DNA from: Aquatica leii
Lineage: Eukaryota; Arthropoda; Insecta; Coleoptera; Lampyridae
Direction: 5' to 3'
Assembly: GCA_035610365.1 (NCBI GenBank)
Contig: CM069435.1
Coordinates: forward strand, 8,334,001 to 8,398,000
Length of the DNA: 64,000 nt
This document shows, in pieces, positions 1 to 12,011 of this stretch. Each line of letters opens with the position of its first letter. Position 1 is the first letter of the stretch. Position numbers and translations under genes: made by a program. The notes beneath the pieces were generated by a model, which had not been told where the DNA came from, ran no database searches, and worked only from the letters and a program-made list of their open reading frames with translations.

Positions 1-1216
1 ATTTAAGAAAGGGGACAGCAGAGAATCCCAGAATTATAGGGGAATAACATTATTAAGCATTATATCAAAAATATACGAAAGAATTCTAGAAAAAAGACTA
101 AGAAATATAATTGAAGAACAACTAGATGAGGCACAGAGTGGATTCAGAAAAGGTAGGAGTGTACAAGATCATATTTTCACTATAAAGCAGATGATGGAAA
201 AAAGCAGAGCAGGAGGCTCTGAGATATATACGGCATTCTTAGACTTGAAGAAGGCTTTCGATACAGTGCCGCAAAAAGAAATGTAGGAAAGCTTAGACCA
301 TAGAAATGTCAACCCAAAGTTAATAACAGGGATTAAAAGCCTATACGATAACAATAAAAGCTACATAAGAAAAGACAATGCAGAATCCCAACCATTCACA
401 ATAAACGACAGTCTAAGCCAAGGGGGGATAATGAGTCCAACCTTATTTCCGCTAGTAATGGACGATATTATAAAAGCGACAAGAAATAGAACCAAAAAGC
501 TACATGTACGTTACAACAGGCTAGCAACAGTGAGGATATCAGAATGCGCTTTTGCTGATGACATAATGGTATGCGCTGCGAAAGAAGAATATCTACAAGA
601 CAACCTCCAAATATGGAAAAAAGAACTATCGAAAAGAAAAAAGAAAATAAACACGAGCAAGGCAAAAGTAATAGTGATTAGCAAAGAAAAAATAAATATA
701 AACATAGAAATAAATGGAGAGGTAATAGAACAGGTGAACGTATTTAAATATCTGGGAGTTATAATAGATAAGGATGGAAATATAACAGAAGAAGTGAACG
801 AGAGAATTAGTAACGCCGCGGAAATGTACCATAGCCTGAGCAAATCTTTCATAGGTAAACAAGAAGTCAGCAGAAACACAAAAATGGTATATAGAACCGT
901 ATTCAGACCAATCCTAACATATGGAAGTTAAAGCTGGGTATTATCAAATACATTGAAGAGTAAGATCCAAGCCATGGATATGAAGTATCTAAGAAGAGTT
1001 AAGGCTATAACTAGAAGATACAAGATAAGAAACGACATAGTAAGAAAAGAACTAGAAGTAGAGTCAGTTATCAATATAATAGAAAAACAACAATTGAGAT
1101 GGTTTGGACATATCTGCAGAATGAACAATAAGAGACAAGTCAAAAACGTGTTGGAAGCAGAAGCAATAAGAAGTAGAACAAGAGGAAGACCCAAGAAGAC
1201 TGAAATCACGAAATAA
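1..1216 (+). pseudogene. LINE (non-LTR retrotransposon) reverse transcriptase, 5'-truncated by window edge
   Basis: One reading frame (frame 2) runs from the window edge to a stop at 1214-1216 and reads as a non-LTR reverse transcriptase. The fingers region has AQSGFRKGRS. Motif A is LDLKKAFDTV, the turn is LSQGGIMSP, and the catalytic motif FADD lies at 551-562. FKYLGVIID, a TYGS segment and the usual LINE tail (LRWFGHICRM, RGRPKK) follow. Two in-frame stops break it: TAG at 284-286 and TAA at 929-931, the latter at a position that is normally Glu in TYGSESW. The 3' end has no obvious poly(A) or endonuclease part, so this is a dead partial copy. The clade (RTE- or CR1/Jockey-like) is not resolved. 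The family call is firm, the clade is not. Confidence 0.88.
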
Positions 1217-4200
1217 CGGCGATACGATACAATAACCTATTTTGCGTGAATTTTTTAATTGAAGTTTATTCGGTTCATGTGAATTCAATTAAAATGAAAG
1301 TTTTTTGTTTATTTGTAAGATCAAGTGATCGGATCTAGTTTTTCTGTTTATATAGTGTGAAGTCTAATTATCAATTAACAAACTTTGTTTTTGCGTTGTC
1401 ATTTATTTATTCAAGTATTTCGATTGACCTACGTAACATTACCTCATTTAAACAAATGTAAATACGTTATCTTTGAGTTACTTTGTATAAAAAAATGCGC
1501 AGCTCTTAAAATAACAACTTAATTTAACTAAGTCTTATGTGATAACATTATTTTGTATTTATTCTTATTTTTGATGTCAGCAAATTAGCCAGAAAAAATG
1601 TGTAGCTCTTAGAACATTGAATTAAACATTGTAATATTGTCTTTGATTTATTTTTATTTACAGTGTCAACAAACTTAGGAGATTATTTAATGTTCCGTGA
1701 TTTTGATAAGTTTGCCTTAAACTGTTTTATTAAAACACGCTGTATATATTTACTCCTTTCGAACCAATAAACATTTATTTGTTTTTTTGTTGAATATGAA
1801 ATAATGTTATCATTCGGTTATTGTTATCAAAATCCCCAAGTTCGCAATGATTCTACTAAACGTGGTTATGATATGATTCCATTTCTTTAAGTTTTAGAGT
1901 TGAGTTAAAAAAAACAATTTTATGTACCAAAGAACTAAAAATAACGATAATATTTGAGGATAGTGGCCAGAACCATCATTATTTCATCATCTAAATTGCA
2001 CTAAAAAAGTTTTAATAAGTTGGCAAGATGTAAAAAAAAATGTATTTATCAAAATTATGTTTCTAAAGCGTTTTTTTTACATAAAAAACTAAATAACAAA
2101 TTCTTATAACCAAAAACTATTGTGGATGTCTTCTAATATAAAAAACGTTTATTTAAAAAACTTAAATTTACTTCTTAAACGATACTGAAATTTTTGTTGT
2201 AATGTTTTATTTATGATTTTAAGAAGTAATGTAAAATATTTAACAATATTATTAATTATTAACGTAAATAATAATTTAATTTTTTATTGGTTTAATACCT
2301 AAACTTATTACTACATTTTCTCCTTTTTTAACCTGCTAAAATAACAAATCTGTTTAAAGATTTAAAAAAATCGAATTATTTAAGGGTTGTTGGGGTAAGC
2401 GATACAATTTAGTTTACTGCAACATTAGTAAAAGTTAGTAGTTGCTGTAACTTTATTTTAACAATCGAACAAAAATAATTTGTTTAATGGTACGGTTTAT
2501 TTGGACAGGTGTCTAAACCAATCACTACAACGATTTAGGTAATGAAATTTGCAGCGAAAGGTACGAATCCAAAAAGTCTAACGTTATGGTTTCGATATAA
2601 TTTCGTTAACTTTAACAACTTTTAAAGATGCCTGTAAATACACGTAAATTTTATAGCATTTATATTTTCGTACATTTACATAAATTTTTTAATACTAAAT
2701 TAGTAGAATTTTTCAATTAAAATAACATAATAATAATTATTAGAATAAATGATGTATCTTCTACTTTCCCTCAAATAATAAATTTTTTTTTAAAATATAA
2801 TTTTGTATTTTCTTTTAAATTTTATTTTACATGTTATATTTGCCAATCATTTGCTTAATTAAGTATTAATGAGAGCTTTGATTTGTTCAACAAACAGTAT
2901 AATATTTATCTACAAATAAATGAATTCACTCATTAAAAAAATTTACGCGATTGATCTTTTCGTATACATTTATCACTTTAATTGAAAAAAGCTCAACAAA
3001 ACGTAATTCGCAAAAAGTCTTAATTAGCATACGGATAAACATTTGAAAAGTATTTTTGCAAGTTTGACTGTTTTTGTAAGCTTTTTACAATGGTTAAACA
3101 AAAGAAACGAATTATAAGGGTTCACGAGATTATGTATTTGCAATTTAAAAAAGTTGAAAAACTAAAGACGTTTTGTATTCGAATTCGAAAATTGCTCTCA
3201 TTTGCTCTTTGTTTACTTTATTGCGACATCAATTTCAGTATACGCAGTACAATCAAAGTTGTATGAAGTCCTTTAAAGAATTTTGAAGATGTAAAAGTTT
3301 TAACTAATTTCTTAACATCGATAATTACCGAAAGCATTTCCCGTATTTACAGTTTCCTAATTGCTTTCTTAAATACTAACGACTTTTTTTTCTTTTTATT
3401 TATATACCCGATTGCAAAGTTCCAATTTAAGAAAGACGTTTAGTACCAAAACAATTTTTGTTATTGCATCACTAATGAAATTAAAAAAAAAACTTTTAGG
3501 AAATGGACCTTATTACATAATAAAATTTTGTAAGGTTTTTGTTAGAGGGCATTTTAGTGACCTAAAATGACAGCTGCATGATTGCAGGTCTTCCAATCCT
3601 GAATATAAAATGTGCCACATCAACATTTATATTTCATTTTGTATTCCGTATTTCAACCAAATCTAGTAAATATTCTGGTTACACACATACGTTTATCGTT
3701 CTAGTAGCTTTACATCGTCCCTTTTGAATTATGATAACGTTAAAAGCGAACATTTTGTCAAAATAATTGTTCGTACAATCAGTATTACATGATTGTATTT
3801 TTTAATTTATTACACTTATTAATAATTTAAATTTTTTATTGGTAAAATTACGCATTGTATATTAAATGGTGACCTATATTAAACTGTTATTTTAGGCTCC
3901 TTGTACAACTAAATTAAGTGTTGTTGTAGGATAATTATCGACAAAATGTCATTTTCAGAAAGTGATGACTAAATTCGTAATAAATCTAAAATAAACTATT
4001 TAAAGAGGTAATTAAAAACTTTAAATTTATAATTAAATAAAATACATAAAGCTAAAAAATTACGTGTTTTACAATTTAGTGCAATTAAAGCTTTTACAAT
4101 TTACGAAATCGTAACGTCCCGTTTGAGAGACTTATCTGCGACAGAGTTTTTTTTGAGAAGATTTTTCAAGCAATAAAATTGATCAATTTTGCAAATATAT

Positions 4201-5409
4201 ACAAAAACAATTTGCAATATATCAGATTTGACATTAAAATTGATATTAGCAATCAATTGCGAAAATAAATTTTTAAAATCTATATATTGGGAAAACACTA
4301 TTTTGAAATGTGTTTTTTTGTCATGAGTTTCTAAATAAATTGAGCAATAAAAAATTTGTTGTGTCGGTCCCAAGGTCGAATAAAATAAAAAGGTTTCTAG
4401 GTTAAAAGTTCTTTTCCAAGAGTAAGAAACTACAAAATAAATCACAGGTCTAAGTTTGTCTCAAAAAAGGACGAATACACGATCACGACATTAGAACAGC
4501 TTCTGGTATAGATATTTGATCAGTCAAAAGATCGTACACAACATAATTGACATGTACTACAAGAACAATACCACAATTATAACCAAAATCGAATTGGTAA
4601 ATCATACACTTTACATAATATTGGTATATGTCCCACATATCAGAACACATAAACATAAAGCACAATAATTTTAACAAACAGTTGGCCTGCGCCTGGTGCA
4701 TTGCAATCTTAACTGACTTCGTTGTGACAATAACCGAACATGTACGTACAGTTGTGTGTACAATTGACTGTAAACCTGAAAAGAAATAAAGAAGGAACTA
4801 AATTACTCACAATTTAGTTTTCATGCAAATTCTGCTAGTAGCTAGAAGCATCTTCTCAGTATTCCCTAATACTTGTTGAAATATAACTAAACGTACATAT
4901 GGTGCTATCACAAGTAAATCTCATACGATATAAACATACGATTACTGAAAAACTATCAAATGCGCCAAGTTTCCCCTAAAATAAATATAGCATTTCGGTG
5001 ATTGTTTCCTCCAATACGGTGACAATTACATCCAACCACTCGAACGTGTTGATAGCGTTAAGAACGGTGACGTAACGTCATCATGGAAATTTTTCCAATT
5101 ACAGTATACGTGTATTATCTCCAAAGACAAAGAACACGTGTGGAGATAAGGAAACCCGTCCAATAGAAACTTTCACTCAAGTCGCAACAATATTTTGTCC
5201 AATACTCGCCAGAATGCGCGTAAATAATTAGCTATGAAAGCCTCGTTGAGCGCACACAACGCTAGGTGATGCTCGCGTTATTACAACATTACCGTAAAAA
5301 AATGATCTTTCTTTAATCGAACTACGATGTCAAAAACTTTTCGACGTCACGGAATAAATAAATCTTAAACATGGCACAAACATCCTACCAAAACACTTTT
5401 ATCATAATA
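1217..5409. other. AT-rich non-coding stretch
   Basis: About 4.2 kb of AT-rich sequence with no ORF resembling a known protein. Small ORFs such as those at 4101-4445 and 4483-4701 (minus) show no motif and look like chance. Around 4900-5370 the sequence is less AT-rich and could be a decayed LTR of the gypsy copy that starts near 5410, but I could not align it convincingly. Confidence 0.5.
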
Positions 5410-7520
5410 AATTTTCCCCACATAAAAATCTGGGAAGTGCACACTAGCTAAAGTCAAGAATAGAAATTTAGGCATCGCACAGGACAGAACTCTAAAATTC
5501 AAAATCAACCCAAACCAAGATGAAACGTATCAAATGTGTCCAAAAGTCGCATGCAGCGGAATGATACTCCAAAGTTCCAAGAACTCTTTGCACAGAAATG
5601 AAGTATCAGAAAAGGTTCTCGTTGAAAATCGACATCGCTATAAAAGCAAAAAACGTCATAAACATAAACATGAATGACGCACAATTCCAAGTAAACCAAG
5701 AAAAACAAAAGAAACATAAGAAAGAAAGAAGTTTAGATCAGCGCTCTAAAATCCCATAAAACCCCAGCCCACAGATACAAATCCCGCTCTGGTTACAAGT
5801 CCGCAAAAACTAACTAAACTCAAGAGGTAAAAAAAAATCAAGTCAGATTTTGCATTGTGATATGCGGATTAACAAAAAGCGAAAAAGAAAAACTAATGCA
5901 GTTATGCCCAAAAGTCGTCAACAGACCGTATTAGATTCTTCCACTAAAAAATCAAACAGATCCTAAAAATCTAAGCGAAGAAAACCTAACAAAAAAACTT
6001 AAGCAAAAAGATTCTGATTAAAATTTGACACACGTCGGACTATCTAAAACACTAAAGAAAAAAATTAGCAATCCACAAGCCACAACCACAAAGTGTCAAA
6101 AACCAAACACTAAAGTGTACCAATACAAAAAACCTCTAAACCGCGTTACCTAAAACAAAACCAAAAAAAGTAAGACTAAATAAAGAAGACTACGAAGCTT
6201 AGTAATCAAACATCGTTAGTCAGTGCTCGTCGTATTTAGAACGTAAATGCCAAAGAACGGGTTAAAATATTCCAAAAGCAAAAGAAACCCAGAGAAGAGA
6301 AATACCCTAACAGTCACTGACAACATCAAAAATTGCGACGAAGCGAAAGTACAGAGTATAAAAAACGACGTTGCGATCTGTCTCAAGTTTAAAACCAAGC
6401 ACAATAAAACAAAACCCCACTAAACCTAATCAAACAAGAAAAGTAACTGAGAATGAAAAGAAAAAAAAACATAGTTGAATGAACACTAAAGAAAAAAGTT
6501 ACCAAAAAAAAAAGAAAGAAGCAACTAACCAAGATTTAGAAAAAAAGAAAAAGCAAAAAGAGACAGATGCCCTAAAAGCGAGAGATGTTTCTATATCCGA
6601 CTAACCACCCAATAGACGAACCTTAAGAAAAATTAAAAGAAAAAAAGAATTGCTGGCACATAGAAAAACCCTAGGTCCAAGAAGAAAGAAATGAAAAGTA
6701 GGAAACAGAGATAGGGGAAGACGGAGAAAGATAAGCGTTGATGTAAATATATAATAATAAAACCGCCTAATATATATCGCAGTTAGCCATAAAACAAATA
6801 CGTACTAATTGCTGTCCCAAATTAGAAAGTTTACAACAAGATTTTAATGTCGACAAACAGAATAAGAAACTCAAAAAAAGAAAAAACCAAATCCAAAAGC
6901 AGAAAATAGAATCCTATAGATGACGTACCAACCCAAAATGGCCGACTAAGCGGATATAAATATATACAGACAAAACAGTAGTCTGTTCTGAAGTAGGATA
7001 GAAAAGAAAGAAACAAAAAAAATTATCAGAAATTTAACCAAAGAAAAGAATATCGGTGATAGCAAAATGAGAAAAAGCCGCCAAACCACATCCAACAAGA
7101 TACTAACGACGTATTCAAAGAATGAATCCACTAAAACTAAGAGAAAAAAACTAGAAGAATAGTAGAGTCAGAACCCAAAAAAAAAACTTACGACGCTTGC
7201 GACGTCGGTGAAAAGAAGAGAACGGTTAGAAAAAGGACACAGTAAGGAATAGTTAGAAGTGATTCATAAAGTAGATGCAAAAGCACGACTAGCGGCTTTT
7301 ACAAAAGGAGATACAGCACGATTCTTATGTAGACGTCTTTCGTAGTAACGCGAGTGTTAGAACGGTTTGGCGTACCTGGCAACACGTGACAACACTACCT
7401 AGTAGGATGGCTGGTAGGTCTCATATCAAGCGGTGATTACAAACAAATATTATATGGTGATCCTAAAAAAGTTGCTTGTGCTGGTACGATGGAACAACTA
7501 AGTTGCTAATTTATTCAACA
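5410..7520 (-). mobile_element. Truncated copy A of a non-autonomous Ty3/gypsy family
   Basis: This segment aligns by eye with 8578-10,900, the internal part of copy B. Both begin CATAAAAA.CTGGGA after a C-rich stretch (the complement of a polypurine tract). Both share a very A/G-rich plus strand of about 1.8 kb and the block ACGACGCTTGCGACG (7191-7205 here). Minus-strand remnants of an integrase zinc-binding domain lie at about 7380-7500. The distance from that domain to the basic tail (about 200 bp) is the same as in copy B, so the integrase core was lost in a shared ancestor. No gag and no clear LTR of its own are visible. Heavily decayed. Confidence 0.55.
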
Positions 7521-7599
7521 GTGGGTTCTTACGTTTGGTGTTTCCAATATAAAGATTCTACGCGTACGCTAGGAGTGGCGCCTATTATATTTTTATTTT

Positions 7600-8562
7600 T
7601 TTTAGTAGTATTCTTAACAACATTTTAGGTAGCCGTGGTTCCGTGTGTAAGCATTTGGGCGCCAAAAACGGAGAAAGGAAAGGCAAGAAGATAGATTCCG
7701 TTTTAAATCTATCACAAAGCGTAAAAGAATAAAAATCAACACATAAACAATAACATAGCGTAGGTTTATTGTCACAGAAGGCGTAAATAGTAATATCACA
7801 AAATCTTCAGTAATCGTGCACCCTTGGTGGGTGAGCAACATGTCGTACAACAATGTAGCTTCGTTAATCTGACAATTTATATAACAATCGAAATATACAA
7901 CACAGAAGTAGCGGTTTGAAAAGAGTAACCGTAATTCTCTAAGACAGAATTGCAACGCACGGTAAAGTTAATTTATTTGCATACATAAACACAAAATAAA
8001 AAAAGAATGAATTGTGTACAACTCTACTCATGTACGCACGTCGATAATACCATTGCTCGACGCATATCCCAAACAAAATTATATCGTAATAGCAATAAGA
8101 AAAAGTACTCACAGTTACAGGTCCTGCAAACCTGATAACTAGTTATTCAGCTTTTGAGGAAATCTTAAAGCCTAAAAGAAAAATTCTGAAATAAAAGGTT
8201 CGTAGCCGTACATCGGTGCTGTCACAAAGCCCTGATATTCTCAAATTTTAAATAAGTTTGACGTGAGCAAACAGATGCGTCGAATTCCACTCTTAATTTA
8301 AATTGATGACTTCCGTATTGTAGCGCACATGGAATATTTCCACCTTAAACGTTTAGTTTAAAGGTTAAGGACTCCAAAAAAATATATATATATATATATC
8401 CGCAAGTATTCTCGTGGAAAGTTGTTTTTCTCTCCGATGATGGCTTTATCGCCTTATCGAAATTGCGCATTTTAACGTTTTGAAAATCAACTAAACGGTG
8501 GGCGTGTCGAAAGCACATAATATGCAAGGTGACTTAATATACCGGACGTTTCGAAAGTAACA
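7600..8562 (-). repeat. 3' LTR of copy B (left side)
   Basis: Matches 12,012-13,029 over most of its length, for example the GGCGCCAAAAACGGAGA block at 7659 and the final GGACGTTTCGAAAGTAACA at 8544-8562. It lacks about 200 bp present in the other LTR near 12,730-12,930 and has an extra block near 7960-8170. The left boundary is uncertain because the first 100 bp have diverged. Confidence 0.7.
8382..8399. repeat. (AT)n microsatellite
   Basis: Nine AT dinucleotides in a row within the 3' LTR of copy B. The other LTR has only a very short AT run at the matching place, so the repeat expanded after insertion. Confidence 0.85.
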
Positions 8563-8573
8563 GATTCCCCCCC
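8563..8573 (-). other. Polypurine tract of copy B
   Basis: On the minus strand a run of seven G followed by AATC abuts the LTR start TGTTAC, as expected for the plus-strand DNA primer of a gypsy element. Confidence 0.6.
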
Positions 8574-8577
8574 AGCA

Positions 8578-10400
8578 ACATAAAAACCTGGGAGTAAACA
8601 CTAGCTAAAATCAAGAATAGAAATAAAGGCATACGCCAAGTACAGAACCCTGAAATTCAAAACCAACCCAAATACAATAACACCCAGCCCAAGAAGAAAC
8701 GTGAAGAAAAAGGATTTCCCAATTTGCTGAGCATCACCAACCAAATGCGTCCAAAAGTCGCATGAAGCGGAATGATACTCCAAAGAACCAAAAACTCCAA
8801 CCAACAGAAGAGAAGTATCAGAACAGGTACTCGTTGAAAGTTGACATCAGTTGTTACGCTATAAAGCAAGAAAACAACGCAGTTCCAAAGACCTCACTGA
8901 CGGACAATACTAAGCAAACCAAGAAAAAAAAGAAGAAGTATAGGAAAGAAAGAAGTTCAGAACACGGTCAAGGACAACGCTCTAAAATCCTATGAAACCC
9001 CAGCCCACGAATACTAATACCGCCATGAATATAAGTCCCCATAGCTAACTAAACTAAAGAAGTAAAAGAAAAAGCAAGTATCTAGCAGATTTTGAATTGT
9101 GGCACGCGGATACAGAAGAAAAGTCAAAAAAGAAACCTGAAACAGTTGTGCCCAAAAAGTCGTCAACAAACAATATGAGATTCTTCCACCAAAAAACCAA
9201 ACAGACCCTAAAGATCTAAGCAAAGAAAACCAACGAAGAAATCTCAAGCAAAAAAAAGATTCTGTCACTACCTAAAAGGCAAAAAAAAATCAGTAATTCA
9301 AGAGTCACATCAAAAAAATCACCAAAAAGCTTAACACTAAATGAGTGTTAATCCAAAAGAAAAATCCATACCGCGAAACCCAAAACAAAAGTAAAAAAGA
9401 GAAGAAAAAAAATAAAAGCCAATAAAGAACAGAAAACTTCACTTGCCAAGTGAGCATCGTGAGTTAGTGCTGGTCATGTTGGACTGTAACATTGGAATGT
9501 AAATGCCGAAGAACGGATTAGAATATTCCAAGAGGAAAAGAAACCGAAAAAAGAAAAATATCCTAACAGTGACTGACAACATCAAAAATTCCAACTAAGC
9601 GGAAGTACAGAGTACAAGAAGCGACGTGGCAGTCTATTCCAAGCTCCAAACCATAAACAACAAAGCAAAAACCCACTAAACTTAATAAAGCGAGAGAAGT
9701 AACTGAGAAAGAAAAACAAAAGAAGCAAACATAGTTGCGTGAATACTAAAAAAAGAAGTTACTAAAAAGAAAAAGGAAAGAAGGTATTCAAGCAACAAAT
9801 CAAGATAAAAAAAGAAAAGAAAAAATCAAAAGTAAGGAAAACAAGAAAGCAAGAAAAGAGACAGACGGAGAAAGATAAGACAAGATGTAGTTGTCTGATT
9901 ATTTCTTCTCTCCGTAGAAGAAACGAAAGAGAGTGACCCGCCTTTCAATGCCCAACTAACCGCCCATAAAAAAGAAAAAGATAGAGAAGAGAAAAGATAT
10001 CAGTTCAAGAACGTACCAATTGTTGTCCTCAAATTGGAAAGTTTACTCCAAGACGTAAATGCCGACAAGCGGAATAGAAAACCCAACAAAGAAAAAAAAC
10101 CTAAACTAAAACCAAAGTGAGTCCTACTAGTGACTTACCAATCTCAAAACGGCCAACTAACGGATGTAACTATATTCAAATAGAAAGGTGGTTCGTCCCT
10201 AAGTAAGATGGTTATGAAAAAAAACCCAAAAAAATTGATAAGAAACTTAAGAAAAAAAGAAATTTAGTACAGCAAACTGGAGAGAACAATTGGGTAGTAT
10301 CCCAGCTATACCAATCAAATACCGTCAACCTAGGCAAAGAACCAAATCAAGAAATCTACAGACGAGAACTAAAAGAATAGCCAAAAGTCGAAATCCTAAA
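8578..10400. other. A/G-rich 3' internal region of copy B, no ORFs
   Basis: Plus strand strongly A/G-biased (many AAAGAAAA and AGAAAG runs), so the element's own strand is pyrimidine-rich. No reading frame resembles a retroelement protein. It corresponds to 5418-7190 in copy A. It lies between the end of the integrase-like tail and the polypurine tract, the place of an env gene in envelope-bearing elements, but nothing env-like can be seen. Confidence 0.6.
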
Positions 10401-10407
10401 GTGAAAG

Positions 10408-10860
10408 GAAACAGATTAGAACTTACGACGCTTGCGACGCCGGTGAAAAAGAAGGGAACGGTTAATAGAAAGACGCAACGAAGCACAACCAGTAATGGCA
10501 AAACGTAAAAGTGTTGGCGAGAGAGAACTAGTTTTCGGATCCGTAGAACATCTACGACCTTTAGGAAGATTCGCAAAAGTTTGTCAAGCTAGTCCAGAAA
10601 GAATAGCCGGCAGTAACACAATCCCATCGTTGATCTAAACTAAGCGCTTTCTGCGATCGACAAACCGAACAATAGCGAACGTACTCTGCCATTTTAGGTC
10701 TCATATGACGCCAATAAAAACGACGCCGAAGAAAAAGTAACGTCTTGGCGACACTACGACGCCCAGAAGTGGAGTGGACGTGATGATCGTGAATGATTGG
10801 CTACGTTGGTCGTTTAGAACGACCAGCTTCCACAAATGCTTATTGTCTGAATAAACCCGT
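10408..10860 (-). pseudogene. Integrase remnant of copy B (zinc-binding domain and basic tail)
   Basis: Minus-strand translation gives an HHCC-type integrase N-terminus: an HDHHVHSTSG segment, then RRFYWRHMRPKMAEY, then YCSVCRSQKA, where the two cysteines complete the zinc site. An in-frame stop lies just upstream. Only about 200 bp later comes a basic end, RRRKRRKF then stop, near 10,420-10,450, which I take as the old pol C-terminus. The D,D,E catalytic core that should lie between is missing, so no active integrase is possible. The HHCC call rests on residue spacing read by eye. Confidence 0.65.
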
Positions 10861-10892
10861 ATTCGTTTCCACAGAAAACCTTGAACCACTAA

Positions 10893-11745
10893 CTAACGAG
10901 AATATCGGCGAGGAGACGCTGACACCTTACCCACTAACTGGTTGTACCATTGGTCTTTTGTAGGGCAGGTACTGCCCAAAACCGAAAACAAATCAGAAAG
11001 AGAAGAAACCAAACGTAAAGGTGTAGCATCTTTAGAAGTACAACGAACACGATTATTAGATTTAGAAATAGATATCGAAGGTGAAAGCAAAGAAATATCG
11101 AGAGAACAGGAAACCGGAGTAGACAACGGCTGACTATCATAGTGCTCACATGCGTTAACCGAAGCTGTCTCAAAAGATGTAACTTGAGAAGGCGTAGGTG
11201 GTTTATACTCGTCTATGGAAGCTTTAGATTGAGCGAGCTGTCTTCCATACGTTACTAATCCTTTGAAAGTAGAAATCGACCTTAACGCAAGCCCTGCCTG
11301 ATAAAACGGAGTTAGATTACGACGCACGATCTTGAGTTGTGTGTGATAAGAGACCGGTTCTAACAGTTGTAAGAAGAAGTACCGCATAGTGGTAACGTAC
11401 ATCCAATTAGATTTGTTAGCTCCCATAGTACGCTTCCGAATTGTCTCCATTAAGCGGTCGTCGTAATCTACTGGAAGAAATTCCGATTTCAACAGCGCAG
11501 CAACGCAAAAAAATTCGGTTCGTCCTAAAAGAAAGAAGAGCTTTGCCAGACAAAACCTCGAAAACTGAGAGGAAAAGTTGATGTTGTGAAACACCCCGAG
11601 ATAAGCACAATTCGTCAATCCGCAGAAGAAATTTCAAAAACAAAGAAGGATCTTCACCAGAAAAAGTAACATTCCAATCCGCCAAGTTAATTTCTAAATC
11701 AGAGTCCGATGAAGTAAGAAGTGGTGGTTCTTCGTCGTAATACAT
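10893..11745 (-). pseudogene. Gag remnant of copy B
   Basis: Two overlapping minus-strand frames form one gag. The N-terminal piece (11,745-11,416) has ADWNVTFSGE and LCLSRGVSQHQLFL. The second (11,618-10,893) continues with FLPVDYDDRLMETIRKRT and QLKIVRRNLTPFYQAGL. Both match the Gypsy-2 gag in this window (KWNLKFSGD, LQLSRNVSSHQLFL, FQPTDYDERLIEEIKRRT, QLKILLRNISPVYQTQL). The switch of frame near 11,530 is a frameshift. The zinc-knuckle end seen in Gypsy-2 is not recognisable here, and the gag tail runs into the integrase remnant. Confidence 0.85.
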
Positions 11746-11990
11746 ATCGAAAACAAGAAAATTAAAACAAGAAACTAATCAAAGCAGAAGTCCGACAACA
11801 CGTGTCTGACCAGTAATCCAATTAAAAGAAAGTAACTTGTCAACTAAAGTACGGTCAGTCTAACGAAGTACTACTACTAATAACCACGTAAAGAAATAAA
11901 CCTTTGAGTAACTTGAATCTACTAAAAACAAAAAAAGTAAAAGAATCCATTAAAATTAGAAGAAATTATAATCGCACACACAAAATCGAG

Positions 11991-12008
11991 GCCCCATGTT
12001 GGGCGCCA
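11991..12008 (-). other. Primer binding site of copy B (tRNA-Lys type)
   Basis: On the minus strand TGGCGCCCAACATGGGGC lies three bases after the LTR end. It differs by one base, from memory, from the primer site complementary to tRNA-Lys1,2 used by several retroviruses. This fixes the strand and the LTR boundary. Confidence 0.75.
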
Positions 12009-12011
12009 ATT

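Noticed and set aside
4101-4445. 114-codon minus-strand ORF
   Set aside because: AT-rich, low complexity, no motif, no neighbour of the same kind.
10290-10508. Plus-strand ORF rich in Lys and Arg
   Set aside because: Caused by the A/G skew of the plus strand; the true coding direction of this element is minus.
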